A program made the translations under genes and the position numbers. The notes under the pieces are model-generated. The model ran no database searches and was not told where the DNA came from. It was given only the letters and a program-made list of their open reading frames with translations. Source: Streptacidiphilus melanogenes (GTDB taxonomy: Bacteria > Actinomycetota > Actinomycetes > Streptomycetales > Streptomycetaceae). From it: 45,023 nucleotides of DNA. Below are positions 33,201 to 40,922 of the stretch, piece by piece (within the stretch, counting starts at the first letter, position 1; each line of letters starts with the position of its first letter). The stretch spans positions 293,999-339,021 of the forward strand of contig NZ_BBPP01000004.1 of NCBI RefSeq assembly GCF_000787835.1. Direction: 5' to 3'.

Positions 33201-34547
33201 TCAGTACTGGTAGTAGCCGATGACGGTGCCGCCCGCGGAGACCGGGTCGGTGCGCACGATCGTGCCGGTCTCCAGCGCGTTGATCATCTGCCCGTTGCCG
33301 ATGTAGACGCCCACGTGGTGCGTCGACGACGCGCTGCTGCCGAAGAAGACGAGGTCGCCCGGGACGGGCGAACTCACCCGGGTCATCTCGGCGATCTGGT
33401 CGCCGGTGGCGCCGGCCCCGAGGACGTCCTGACCGTAGGCCAGGTCGTAGACCCAGCGCGCGAAGCCGGAGCAGTCCAGGCCGATCGCCCCGGGGTCGGT
33501 GCAGCTGAGCGACTGCGGATCGCCGACGCAGGTGCCGGTGGACGGCCCCGGGGTGCCCTCGTGGCCGCCGCCCCAGACGTACTGGATGTTCCCGCCGTTC
33601 CAGCCCGGTTCGGCCGAACCGTTCTCGATCGCCTGGGCGTACGCGACGATCCTGGAGAGCACGTCCCCGGAGGGCGGAGGCGGCGGGGTGGTCGACTGGC
33701 CCGTGCCGTAGAGCGCGGCCTTGGTGTTCGGTCCGACGACGCCGTCGGCGGCCAGCCCCTGACTGGTCTGGTAGTTCTTGACGGCGGCGAGGGTGCCGGG
33801 GCCGAAGTCGCCGTCGACGGTGAGGCCTGCTCCGTGGGTGTTGAGGAGGTCCTGGAGCTCCGTCACGCAGCCGTCGTCCTCGCCCTGGGCGATGTCCGCG
33901 GGGCAGGCCGGGGAGGTCAGGTTGACCGGCGCCGGAACGGAGCTGCCGGAGCCCGCGAGCGAGGCCTTGGTGTTCGGGCCGACGATGCCGTCGGCGGAGA
34001 GGCCGTGGGCGCTCTGGTAGTTCTTGACGGCGGCGAGGGTGCCGGGGCCGAAGTCGCCGTCGACGGTGAGGCCTGCTCCGTGGGTGTTGAGAAGGTCCTG
34101 AAGCTCCGTCACGCAGCCGTCGATCTCGCCCTCGGCGATGTCCGTCGGGCAGGCCGACGAGGTCAGCGTGACCGGTGCCGGAACCGAGGTGGCGTCGAGC
34201 GAGGACTTCGTCAGCGGGCCGACGACGCCGTCGGCGGAGAGGCCGTGGGCGCTCTGGTAGTTCTTGACGGCGGCGAGGGTGCCGGGGCCGAAGTCGCCGT
34301 CGACGGAGAGGCCTGCTCCGTGGGTGTTGAGGAGGTCCTGAAGCTGCGTCACGCAGCCGTCGATCTCGCCCTGGGCGATGTCCGTCGGGCAGGCGGACGA
34401 GGTGAGCGCGATCGGTGCCGGAGCGGACGCCGCCGAGGCGGGCGACGCAGCGCCGAACAGGCCGAGGGCGGCCGCCGAGGCGGTGGCGGCCGCGGCGACC
34501 CAGGGCCGGAGCCGCACGAAGTACGGCGCGCGAGTAGGCATGGCCAT
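33201..34547 (-). CDS. Secreted NlpC/P60 peptidoglycan hydrolase with three peptidoglycan-binding repeats
   Basis: The 448-residue precursor has a signal peptide (about 1-39, ending ASAA). Three PG_binding_1 units follow (about 50-125, 126-205, 206-285), each with CPTDIA or CPADIA, GCVT-LQDLLNTHGAGL-VDGDFGPGTLAAVKNYQ and DG-VGP-TK. A Pro linker leads to an NlpC/P60 endopeptidase domain (about 300-448) with the catalytic Cys in GLDCSGFARWVYDLAYG, His in STHHVGVYIGNG and a polar residue in MINALETG. The enzyme would cut peptide stems outside the cell. ATG 34547 has AGAAGGA upstream. The insertion TPGPSTGTCVGDPQSLSCTDPGAIG before the Cys is longer than usual and may hold a disulfide. Confidence 0.92.
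   Translation of the reverse strand: MAMPTRAPYFVRLRPWVAAAATASAAALGLFGAASPASAASAPAPIALTSSACPTDIAQGEIDGCVTQLQDLLNTHGAGLSVDGDFGPGTLAAVKNYQSAHGLSADGVVGPLTKSSLDATSVPAPVTLTSSACPTDIAEGEIDGCVTELQDLLNTHGAGLTVDGDFGPGTLAAVKNYQSAHGLSADGIVGPNTKASLAGSGSSVPAPVNLTSPACPADIAQGEDDGCVTELQDLLNTHGAGLTVDGDFGPGTLAAVKNYQTSQGLAADGVVGPNTKAALYGTGQSTTPPPPPSGDVLSRIVAYAQAIENGSAEPGWNGGNIQYVWGGGHEGTPGPSTGTCVGDPQSLSCTDPGAIGLDCSGFARWVYDLAYGQDVLGAGATGDQIAEMTRVSSPVPGDLVFFGSSASSTHHVGVYIGNGQMINALETGTIVRTDPVSAGGTVIGYYQY
33770..34362. repeat. Three near-identical DNA repeats, 240-246 bp apart, in the NlpC/P60 gene
   Basis: Blocks of about 110 bp at 33770-33876, 34010-34122 and 34250-34362 differ at only a handful of positions, including third-codon positions. 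This points to recent duplication or gene conversion rather than old protein repeats. Confidence 0.88.
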
Positions 34548-34689
34548 GCCAATCCTTCTCTTGTCGGGGACGGAGGAATGGAGTTCACACACGGGCGACG
34601 CCCCCGACCGACCCGAGGCCGGATCCGACGGGCGGCGCCGGGGACAACCCTCGCGCCGCCGCGCGCATCTGTCAGCACCGCCGCCGCCT

Positions 34690-34751
34690 CCTGGGACACG
34701 CACAGCCGTCCCAGGGCGCTGACCAGCGATTTGGGACATCCCTGGGGACAT
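34690..34751 (-). promoter_or_regulatory. Cluster of TGGGACA-type repeats upstream of the NlpC/P60 gene
   Basis: CCTGGGACA (34690), GTCCCAGGG (34708, inverted), TTGGGACAT (34731) and CCTGGGGACAT (34741) lie within 62 bp. The first two form an 8-bp inverted repeat. A 12-bp palindrome CGCTGACCAGCG sits between them (34717-34728). This is most of what the 255-bp gap holds. It looks like an operator or a structured leader. Confidence 0.45.
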
Positions 34752-34802
34752 GCCGGCAGGCGTTGACCCGCTGCTGACCACGAAGAGTGATCCGAACGTC
34801 GC

Positions 34803-35702
34803 CTACTTCGAAACGCCGTCGGTGACGCCGCCGTCGCCCGCGTCGGCTGAGGCGGGGGAGAGGGGCAGGCCGGGAATGCTCTCCAGGTCGGACAGGACGA
34901 GTTCGCGGTCCTCGGCCTCGGCGATGTCGTCCGCGGCGGCAAGGGCCTGCTCGGCCCAGGCGCGGGCCTGGTCCTTGTCGCCCTCGACGGCGGCGGCGCG
35001 GGCGAGCGCCTCGAACGCGAAGGCCAGGTCCCAGTCGCCGATCCCGTTCTCCCGGCAGATGTCCAGGCAGCGTCGGGCGTGGTGCAGCGCGGGTTCGGCC
35101 CGTCCGAGCACCGCGTAGACGCGGGAGCACTGCCACTCGCCGCGGCTGCGGTTGACGGCCGTGCCGACCTGTCCCCAGTGGTGGCGGGAGGCGTGGGCCA
35201 TGTGGAGCATCCGGTCGTCTTCCTCGGCCGAGCGGTCCTCCTGCTCCAGGAGCCGCCACACCCCGTTGAACAGGTCGACGGCGAGCTGTCGCTCGTCCGA
35301 GGGGGCGGTCTCGGTCGTGGGCCGGGTGCCGGTCATGGTGCTGGTGGTCCCTTCGCTGATGAGGTGGTCGGTGCGGTGGAGGGCGCCTCGGATCCGGTCC
35401 AGTCGGGCCTGGAGCCGTCGGCGGTGCTGCGTCAGAACGCGTGCGGTGGCGGCTTCCTGGTCGCCGTCCGCGGCCAGGCAGGCGCGGACCTGCGCCAGCG
35501 GTACGTCCACCGCGCGCAGCGTCTGGATCAGGCGGGCCGCTGCGACCTGGTCCGGCCGGTAGTAGCGGTACCCGGTCCCGGGATCGACGACCGCCGGCTC
35601 CAGCAGACCCACCCGGTCGTAGTGCCGCAGGGCTTTCGTGGTCAGGCCGGTCTGACGGGCCAGGTGGCCGATCGTGACCAGCCGGTCCGTTCTCTCGTTC
35701 AC
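34803..35702 (-). CDS. MerR-family regulator with TPR-like C-terminal domain
   Basis: Residues 8-75 are a MerR helix-turn-helix (VTIGHLARQTGLTTKALRHYDRVGLLEPAVVDPGTGYRYYRPDQVAAARLIQTLRAVDVPLAQV), followed by the dimer helix (about 85-125). The C-terminal part (about 140-299) is helical and TPR-like (AFAFEALARAAAVEGDKDQARAWAEQALAAADD), not one of the usual metal or drug pockets. The GTG at 35702 has no ribosome site. A promoter with 19-bp spacing lies so close that transcription would begin at or next to this GTG, so a leaderless transcript is likely. No metal-binding cysteines are seen near the dimer helix. The target beyond its own promoter is unknown. Confidence 0.88.
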   Translation of the reverse strand: MNERTDRLVTIGHLARQTGLTTKALRHYDRVGLLEPAVVDPGTGYRYYRPDQVAAARLIQTLRAVDVPLAQVRACLAADGDQEAATARVLTQHRRRLQARLDRIRGALHRTDHLISEGTTSTMTGTRPTTETAPSDERQLAVDLFNGVWRLLEQEDRSAEEDDRMLHMAHASRHHWGQVGTAVNRSRGEWQCSRVYAVLGRAEPALHHARRCLDICRENGIGDWDLAFAFEALARAAAVEGDKDQARAWAEQALAAADDIAEAEDRELVLSDLESIPGLPLSPASADAGDGGVTDGVSK

Positions 35703-35708
35703 AGCCCG

Positions 35709-35739
35709 AATGTAGAACCTTGCCCCGCGGCAAGCTCAA
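35709..35739 (-). promoter_or_regulatory. MerR-type promoter with 19-bp spacer and inverted repeat
   Basis: On the minus strand TTGAGC (35734-35739) and TACATT (35709-35714) are 19 bp apart. CTTGCC-CCGC-GGCAAG (35719-35734) lies between them. Overlong spacers holding a dyad are the hallmark of MerR-controlled promoters. The start point would fall at about 35702, the first base of the GTG. Confidence 0.75.
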
Positions 35740-35801
35740 ACCCTCGCCGGACACGGCCGCGCCACCACCGGGTCGCTGCGCTCCCCTGCGCCGCAGGACC
35801 C

Positions 35802-35825
35802 GCGCGATGGCATGCGCGATGGCAT
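35802..35825. repeat. Exact 12-bp tandem repeat
   Basis: GCGCGATGGCAT is present twice in a row (35802-35813 and 35814-35825) in the divergent region between the MerR and amidohydrolase genes. Confidence 0.85.
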
Positions 35826-35834
35826 GGTGTGGTG

Positions 35835-35875
35835 GCTCCCGCGCCGTCCGGGGGGTTGTGCGCGGGAGCGCTCCC
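35835..35875 (+). promoter_or_regulatory. Overlapping alternative stems in the amidohydrolase leader region
   Basis: GCTCCCGCGC (35835-35844) pairs perfectly with GCGCGGGAGC (35860-35869) around 15 bases. The right arm is also part of a 12-bp palindrome GGGAGCGCTCCC (35864-35875). With the MerR promoter and the 12-bp repeat, this is what the 325-bp gap contains. Confidence 0.4.
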
Positions 35876-36027
35876 AAGAGGATCCCCCGCGTCCGCCCAC
35901 CCTGTCCAGAGGGCGTCCCGCGCAGCCTCGAAGGCGATCTTTGCGCCGTGGTTCCCGCCGCTCGCGCCACGGGCGGAGCCGGGGCGGGGGTGGACTCGCC
36001 CGGGTGTCAGGCCCGAAGGTGGGCTAC

Positions 36028-36972
36028 ATGAGTGATCACCACGTGCCGCCGAGCGATCCCGCCGACTCTCCCGAAGCGGCCCCGACCACGAGCGCGAGTG
36101 CGGAGGCCGCCGAGGTGCGGCGCTTCTGGGGCCGGCTGGGTCTGCCGGGGCTCGTCGACGTGCACACGCACTTCATGCCCGAGCGCGTTCTGCACAAGGT
36201 CTGGGACTACTTCGACACGCAGGGCCCGCTGATCGGCGGGGCGGAGTGGCCGATCACGTATCGCGCGGAGGAGGCGGAACGAGCGGCCGTGCTGCGGGAG
36301 TTCGGCGTCCGGGCCTTCACCTCGATGCTCTACCCGCACAAGCCCGGCATGGCCCGGTGGCTGAACGGGTGGGCGGCCGACTTCGCCGCCCGGACGCCCG
36401 AGTGCCTGCACACCGCCACCCTGTACCCCGAACCGGGCGTGGAGGCCTACGTCCGCGAGGCCGTCGAGTCCGGCGCGCGCGTCTTCAAGGCGCACGTCCA
36501 GGTGGGGGCCTACGACCCGGCCGACGAACTGCTGCGACCGGCGTGGGGCCTGCTGGCCGAGGCGGGGGTTCCCGTCGTGATCCACTGCGGCTCCGGACCC
36601 GCGCCGGGCAAGCACACCGGTCCCGAGCCCGTCGCCCGGGTACTGGAGCGCCACCCGAGGCTGCGGCTGATCGTCGCCCACCTCGGCATGCCCGAGTACG
36701 AGGACTTCCTCGACCTGGCCGAGCGCTTCGGAGAGGTGCGGCTCGACACGACGATGGCTTTCACCGACTTCACCGAGCAGATCATGCCCTTCCCGCGCCG
36801 GGCCCTGCCCCGCCTCGCGGCGGTCGGGGACCGCGTGCTGCTGGGCTCCGACTTCCCCAACATCCCCTACCCCTACCTGCGGCAGCTCCAGGCCCTGGAG
36901 GGGCTCGGCCTCGGGGACACGTGGCTTCGAGCCGTGTGCCACGACAACGCGGCCGTGCTGTTCGGGCTGTGA
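36028..36972 (+). CDS. Amidohydrolase_2-family metal-dependent hydrolase
   Basis: The 314-residue TIM-barrel enzyme has the metal ligands of the Amidohydrolase_2 group. These are HTH in GLVDVHTHFMPERVL (about 44-58), His in VPVVIHCGSGP, His in LIVAHLGMPEYEDFLDL and Asp in VLLGSDFPNIPYPYL. This superfamily hydrolyses or decarboxylates cyclic and carboxylated substrates; the exact reaction is unknown. The first 30 residues are Pro/Ala/Ser-rich and probably disordered. ATG 36028 has AAGGTGGG upstream and gives the shortest protein with all motifs. It stands alone: divergent from MerR, convergent with the DUF1992 gene 14 bases away. Confidence 0.88.
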   Translation: MSDHHVPPSDPADSPEAAPTTSASAEAAEVRRFWGRLGLPGLVDVHTHFMPERVLHKVWDYFDTQGPLIGGAEWPITYRAEEAERAAVLREFGVRAFTSMLYPHKPGMARWLNGWAADFAARTPECLHTATLYPEPGVEAYVREAVESGARVFKAHVQVGAYDPADELLRPAWGLLAEAGVPVVIHCGSGPAPGKHTGPEPVARVLERHPRLRLIVAHLGMPEYEDFLDLAERFGEVRLDTTMAFTDFTEQIMPFPRRALPRLAAVGDRVLLGSDFPNIPYPYLRQLQALEGLGLGDTWLRAVCHDNAAVLFGL

Positions 36973-36986
36973 ACGCGTGAACGGGG

Positions 36987-37472
36987 TCAGGCGGCGCGTC
37001 TGTGCAGCAGACGCCGCAAGAGTCCGCGCGGCCGGGGGATCTCCGGCGGCGGGGCCGCAGGCTCCTGTGGCTGCCCCGGACGGTGCGCGCGCCAGTCGCG
37101 CACCACGTCCTCGACGTCGTAGGGAACCAGGTTGAGCGGGGGACCGTCGGTCGGCTCGCGCAGCGACGCGCGGATCTTCTCGTTGACGTCCAGCACGATC
37201 CGCCGCGCCTCCGCCTCGGTCGCGGCGGTGGACGCGGCGGCGAGCGCGTCCTCGGCCTCCTTGCGCAGGGCGAGCGTGGGCGGCAGGAAGGACAGCCCCT
37301 CCCGGGCGAGCTTCTGCCTGACCCACCACAGCTCGTCGTAGGGCTCGTCGACGTCCGGCAGGGGCTTGCCGGAGCCCGGCAGGTTCTCGAACTCGCCCCG
37401 TTCCTGCGCCTCCCGGATCTGCTGGTCGACCCAGGACTCGAAGCTGACGCCCGCGGGCTTGCGCTCGGTCAT
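36987..37472 (-). CDS. DUF1992 (DnaJ-C28-like) protein
   Basis: The protein (161 residues) carries the DUF1992 signature near its start: SFESWVDQQIREAQERGEFENLPGSGKPLPDVDEPYDELWWVRQKLAREGLSFLPPTLALRKEAE (about 10-74). The domain is shared with the DnaJ homologue C28 family, but no J domain is present. A basic Pro-rich tail follows (IPRPRGLLRRLLHRRAA), perhaps a membrane- or RNA-contacting end. Its function in bacteria is not known. It starts one base after the stop of the 83-residue gene (TAG-C-ATG), making it the last member of a four-gene operon with GMC oxidoreductase and the G6PDH-like enzyme. Confidence 0.87.
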   Translation of the reverse strand: MTERKPAGVSFESWVDQQIREAQERGEFENLPGSGKPLPDVDEPYDELWWVRQKLAREGLSFLPPTLALRKEAEDALAAASTAATEAEARRIVLDVNEKIRASLREPTDGPPLNLVPYDVEDVVRDWRAHRPGQPQEPAAPPPEIPRPRGLLRRLLHRRAA

Positions 37473-37473
37473 G

Positions 37474-37725
37474 CTACGAGCCTCGCATGATCTGCGCGAC
37501 GGACAGCGGGTCCTCGCCGAGTTGGACCAGGCGTTCCGCGAGCCTGCGGTTCTCGGCGTCCTTGGTGTTGTCCAGCTCCGCGATGTTGGCGAGCGCGGCG
37601 TTCGCGCCCTCCTCCGCCCCGTGCTGGAACACCCGGCGCAGGAGGTCGTCCGCGGTGGCGCGGGAGAGGTCCGGCGCCAGCCGCAGCAGCTCGTCCGTGT
37701 AAAGGTCGACGGGATGCGGTTCCAT
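37474..37725 (-). CDS. Small 83-residue helical protein, function unknown
   Basis: The protein is acidic, all-helical by composition (DLYTDELLRLAPDLSRATADDLLRRVFQHGAEEGANAALANIAELDNTKDAENRRLAERLVQLGEDPLSVAQIM) and has no cysteine or membrane span. I do not recognise it. It starts 15 bases after the G6PDH-like gene and is coupled to DUF1992 by a one-base gap. Codon use matches its neighbours, so it is a real gene. A role as adaptor or stability factor for one of the operon products is only a guess. Confidence 0.7.
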   Translation of the reverse strand: MEPHPVDLYTDELLRLAPDLSRATADDLLRRVFQHGAEEGANAALANIAELDNTKDAENRRLAERLVQLGEDPLSVAQIMRGS

Positions 37726-37740
37726 GCCACCATGGTCCGC

Positions 37741-39117
37741 TCAGGCGGAGGGATCGTGCCAGCCGTCGCCCTCGGGGAGCAGCGCGTCCGCCTCCCTGGG
37801 GCCCCAGGTGCCGCGCGCGTAGGGGTGGACGGGGGCCACGTCGCCGAGGATCGGGTCGACGACACGCCACGCGGCCTCGACGGTGTCCTCGCGGGCGAAC
37901 AGCCAGCGGTCGCCGTCGAGCGCGGCCCCGATGAGGCGGTCGTAGGGACGCATGTCGGAGCCGGGGATCTCGCTGAAGGAGAGCTCCTCGTGCTTGGCCT
38001 CCCAGGCCCCGCCGGGAACCTTGCCCGCCAGGGTGAGGCCCACCTGCGTCTCGGGCCAGATCCGGAACCGCAGACTGTTGGCGGCGGGGGTGGGCCGCAG
38101 CCCGAAGACGTCGTGCGGGGCCGGACGGAAGTGGATGGTCACCTCGGTGGCGGTGACGGGCATGCACTTGCCGGCGCGGATGAGGATCGGCACGTCCGCC
38201 CAGCGCCAGGAGTCGGCGGCGAGCCGGACGGTCGCGAAGGTCTCGGTCGTCGAGCCCGGCGCGACGCCGTCGACGTCGAGGTAGCCCTCGTACTGCCCGC
38301 GCACGATGTGGCGTGCGTCGAGCGGCCGCAGCGAGTTGACGACGTTGGACTTCGCGTCGCGCCAGGACTCCAGCCCCCGTCCGGCGGGGGGTTCGGCCAG
38401 CACGGTGGCCAGCACCTGGAGCATGTGGTTCTGCACGACGTCCCGGACGGCGCCGGTGCGGTCGTAGAACCGGCCGCGGTCGGAGACGTCGAACGCCTCC
38501 GCCATGGTGATCTGGATGCTGCGGACGTGCGTCCGGTTCAGCAGCGGCTCGATCACGGAGTTGGCGAACCGGGCGAAGAGCACGTTCTCCACCGGGTCGA
38601 GGCCGAGCCAGTGGTCGACCCGGTAGATGGCCTCCTCGGGGAAGTACTGGTGCATGGTGTCGTTGAGCGCGCGGGCGCTGGCCAGGTCGGTGCCGAACGG
38701 CTTCTCGACCATGACCCTCGCGCCCTCCGCGCAGCCGGCGCCCGCGATGCCCTGGGCGATCCGGCCGAACAGCGGCGGGGGCACCTCCAGGTAGTACAGC
38801 GCCTGCCTGCCGCCACCCATCTCGCGCGTCATGGCCGCGTAGGTCGCGTCGTCGTCGAGGTCGCCGTCGACGTAGCGCAGCAGCCCCAGCATCTTCGTCG
38901 CCGCGGGCGTGGCCGGGTCCATGCCGTTGAGCTTCAGCGACGCCTCGGCGTAGTCGCGGAACTGCGGAAGGCCCCAGCCGCTCTTGGCCACGCCGATGAC
39001 CGGCTTGTCGAGCACGCCGCGCTCCACGAGACCGACCAGCGCGGGGAAGGTCTCCAGCTTGGCCAGGTCGCCGGTGGCGCCGAAGATGACCAGAGCGTCC
39101 ATCTGGTTGCTTGCCAT
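37741..39117 (-). CDS. zwf: Divergent glucose-6-phosphate dehydrogenase-like enzyme
   Basis: At 458 residues it has the whole G6PDH fold. The Rossmann motif is IFGATGDLAK (11-20), then EKPFGTDLASA with Lys139, the central motif, and VVQNHMLQ with catalytic-base His231. ILIRAGKCMPVTATEV and the C-terminal TWGPREADALL follow. The central motif, normally RIDHYLGKE, reads RVDHWLGLD (166-174). His169 is kept, but the Lys that binds the substrate phosphate is Leu173 and Tyr is Trp170. The KRK of GDLAKRK is also changed (AKLETF). It may therefore act on a non-phosphorylated or different sugar. It overall resembles the Zwf1-like branch in actinobacteria. ATG 39117 has AGGAGG upstream; the GMC gene ends 16 bases before it. 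Confidence 0.85.
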   Translation of the reverse strand: MASNQMDALVIFGATGDLAKLETFPALVGLVERGVLDKPVIGVAKSGWGLPQFRDYAEASLKLNGMDPATPAATKMLGLLRYVDGDLDDDATYAAMTREMGGGRQALYYLEVPPPLFGRIAQGIAGAGCAEGARVMVEKPFGTDLASARALNDTMHQYFPEEAIYRVDHWLGLDPVENVLFARFANSVIEPLLNRTHVRSIQITMAEAFDVSDRGRFYDRTGAVRDVVQNHMLQVLATVLAEPPAGRGLESWRDAKSNVVNSLRPLDARHIVRGQYEGYLDVDGVAPGSTTETFATVRLAADSWRWADVPILIRAGKCMPVTATEVTIHFRPAPHDVFGLRPTPAANSLRFRIWPETQVGLTLAGKVPGGAWEAKHEELSFSEIPGSDMRPYDRLIGAALDGDRWLFAREDTVEAAWRVVDPILGDVAPVHPYARGTWGPREADALLPEGDGWHDPSA

Positions 39118-39133
39118 GTGCTGACCCTCCTGC

Positions 39134-40714
39134 TCACCCGAGGCGCTGGGCGATGTGGTCGCCGACGCGCAGGGCGTTGGCGATGGCCGTCAGCGACGGG
39201 TTCACGGCGCCGATGCTCGGGAAGAAGCTGGTGTCCACGACGTAGAGGTTGTCCAGGTCGTGGGCCTTGCAGTTGACGTCCAGGGCCGAGGAGGCGGGGT
39301 CGGCGCCGAAGCGCACGGTTCCGGCCTGGTGGGCGGTGGCCCCGATGGGCATCCCCTTGTGCAGGTAGATGCTGTGCGGGATCAGGTGGTGCTCGTGCAT
39401 GCCCAGACGCCCCAGCATGCCCTGGAGTTGGTGGCGCAGCCGGTTCAGCCCGGCGATGTTGTTCTTCTCGTCCAGGGCGAGGTGGACGTTGTCGTCCTTG
39501 TCGAGCGTCACCCGGCTGCCCGCCAGCGGCAGGTCCTCGCCGCACAGCCAGAAGTCGACGGCGTGGTGGGCGAGCACCTCGAACGGCATGTCGGGGGAGG
39601 CCAGGCCGGCCCAGCGCGGGGCCTCGCCGTGGATCTGGTCGGCGTCGGACTTGCCCAGCATCTGGATGCCGCCCATGGGGAACTCCCAGTCGTCCCCGGC
39701 CAGGTACCAGTCGTGCAGGGCGAGCGTCTTCTGGAAGGCGGTCGGGTTGGGCTCCTTCGAGACCGCCATCAGCGCCAGGTTGTTGTGCCGCATGTAGTGG
39801 CGGCCCACGACGTCGGAGCTGTTCGCCAGCCCGGCGGGGTGCCGGTCGTTGGCGGAGCGCAGCAGCAGTACGGCGGAGTTCACCGCGCCGCAGGAGACCA
39901 CGACGATGTCGCCGGTGAACGTGCGGGTCCCGCCGTCGTCCATGCGCGCGACCACGCCGGTGACGGTGCGGCCCGAAGGGTCGGTCTCCAGCCGGCGCAC
40001 GTCCGCATGGGTGACCAGCCGCACGTTGTCGTGGCGCAGCGCCGGGTCGACGCAGACGACCTGGGCGTCGGACTTCGCGCCCAGCAGGCACGGGAACCCG
40101 TCCACGCGGTCGCAGCGGATGCACACGCTGCCGTGCGTGGCGGCCCCTCGCTCGTCCTGGGTCAGGTTCACGCCGATGGGCAGGTGGAACGGGTGTAGGC
40201 CCTGCTTCTCCAGGTCGTCGCTGAGCTGCTGGATCCGCGGCTCGTGGGCGACCGGGGGATAGGCGTACTGGGCGCTCGCCGGGCCCTCGGTCGGGTCCTC
40301 GCCGTGCCGGCCGTGGACGAGGTAGAGGTGCTCGGCCTGGGTGTAGTAGGGCTCCAGGTCCGCGTAGCCGATGGGCCAGGCGGGGGAGACCCCGTCGTGG
40401 TGGCGCAGCTCGCCGAAGTCCTCGGGGCGCAGCCGGAACAGCGCGGCGCCGTAGAACTTGGTGTTCCCGCCGACGTAGTAGTTGACCTCCGGCGGGAAGG
40501 CGTTGCCGTCCTTGTCGTACCAGTACTCCGGGGCCCGGTACTTTCCCTTGACGAAGACGGCCGTCGAATCCCAGTTGTCCCGTTCGCGGGGCAGATAGCC
40601 GCCGCGTTCCAGGATCAGGACCCGCTTACCGGTGGACGCCAGCCGGTGGGCGAGTGTGCCACCGCCCGCACCGCTGCCGATCACGATGACGTCGTAGTGC
40701 TCGTTGTCAGCCAA
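39134..40714 (-). CDS. GMC-family FAD-dependent oxidoreductase (sugar/alcohol oxidase or dehydrogenase)
   Basis: The 526-residue flavoenzyme opens with the dinucleotide-binding motif DVIVIGSGAGGGTLAHRLASTGKRVLILERGG (about 8-39). The GMC C-terminal domain holds the active-site His462 in GATAHQAGT and Asn505 in AVNPSLTAIANALRVGDHIA. A cysteine-rich insert, GSVCIRCDRVDGFPCLLGAKSDAQ, resembles the ferredoxin-like segment of GMC dehydrogenases. There is no signal peptide, so it is cytoplasmic. The start is TTG with GAGGAG five bases upstream. It leads a four-gene operon with the G6PDH-like enzyme 16 bases downstream, suggesting successive oxidations of a sugar or polyol. The substrate is unknown. 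Confidence 0.88.
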   Translation of the reverse strand: MADNEHYDVIVIGSGAGGGTLAHRLASTGKRVLILERGGYLPRERDNWDSTAVFVKGKYRAPEYWYDKDGNAFPPEVNYYVGGNTKFYGAALFRLRPEDFGELRHHDGVSPAWPIGYADLEPYYTQAEHLYLVHGRHGEDPTEGPASAQYAYPPVAHEPRIQQLSDDLEKQGLHPFHLPIGVNLTQDERGAATHGSVCIRCDRVDGFPCLLGAKSDAQVVCVDPALRHDNVRLVTHADVRRLETDPSGRTVTGVVARMDDGGTRTFTGDIVVVSCGAVNSAVLLLRSANDRHPAGLANSSDVVGRHYMRHNNLALMAVSKEPNPTAFQKTLALHDWYLAGDDWEFPMGGIQMLGKSDADQIHGEAPRWAGLASPDMPFEVLAHHAVDFWLCGEDLPLAGSRVTLDKDDNVHLALDEKNNIAGLNRLRHQLQGMLGRLGMHEHHLIPHSIYLHKGMPIGATAHQAGTVRFGADPASSALDVNCKAHDLDNLYVVDTSFFPSIGAVNPSLTAIANALRVGDHIAQRLG

Positions 40715-40922
40715 GAGGACTCCTCACACGCACCCGGTTTCCACGCTAGGGCGAGTGCTGTCCGGTTGCGACCGCACGGGAGTAGATCGAATGTGTGTTC
40801 GCATGCGGCCGAATGGCTGAGGCTCGGCATGTTGCCGTCTCCCCGCCCGGCCATGCGTGATTCACTCGCGGAGAAAAGTGGTCTTATGTACGAAATGCAC
40901 CGACGAGGCGGCGGGGAGCACC
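40715..40922 (+). promoter_or_regulatory. Divergent region holding the cydAB promoter
   Basis: The 208-bp gap separates the GMC gene from cydA. TTCACT (40861) and TATGTA (40886) are a weak pair, and CGAATGTGTGTTCG (40788-40801) is a small dyad. I see no clear Rex site (TTGTGAA-type), which controls cyd genes in Streptomyces. Confidence 0.3.

Noticed and set aside
33315-34766. 483-residue frame antisense to the NlpC/P60 gene
   Set aside because: Its apparent repeats merely mirror the three peptidoglycan-binding repeats of the real gene.
34548-34802. Possible c-di-AMP (ydaO) riboswitch before the NlpC/P60 gene
   Set aside because: Such riboswitches precede many wall-hydrolase genes in Streptomyces, but I could not find the conserved blocks here; only the TGGGACA-type repeats and small dyads.
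40715-40922. Rex redox-sensor operator before cydA
   Set aside because: No TTGTGAA-like inverted pair is present; the closest dyad is CGAATGTGTGTTCG, which does not fit.
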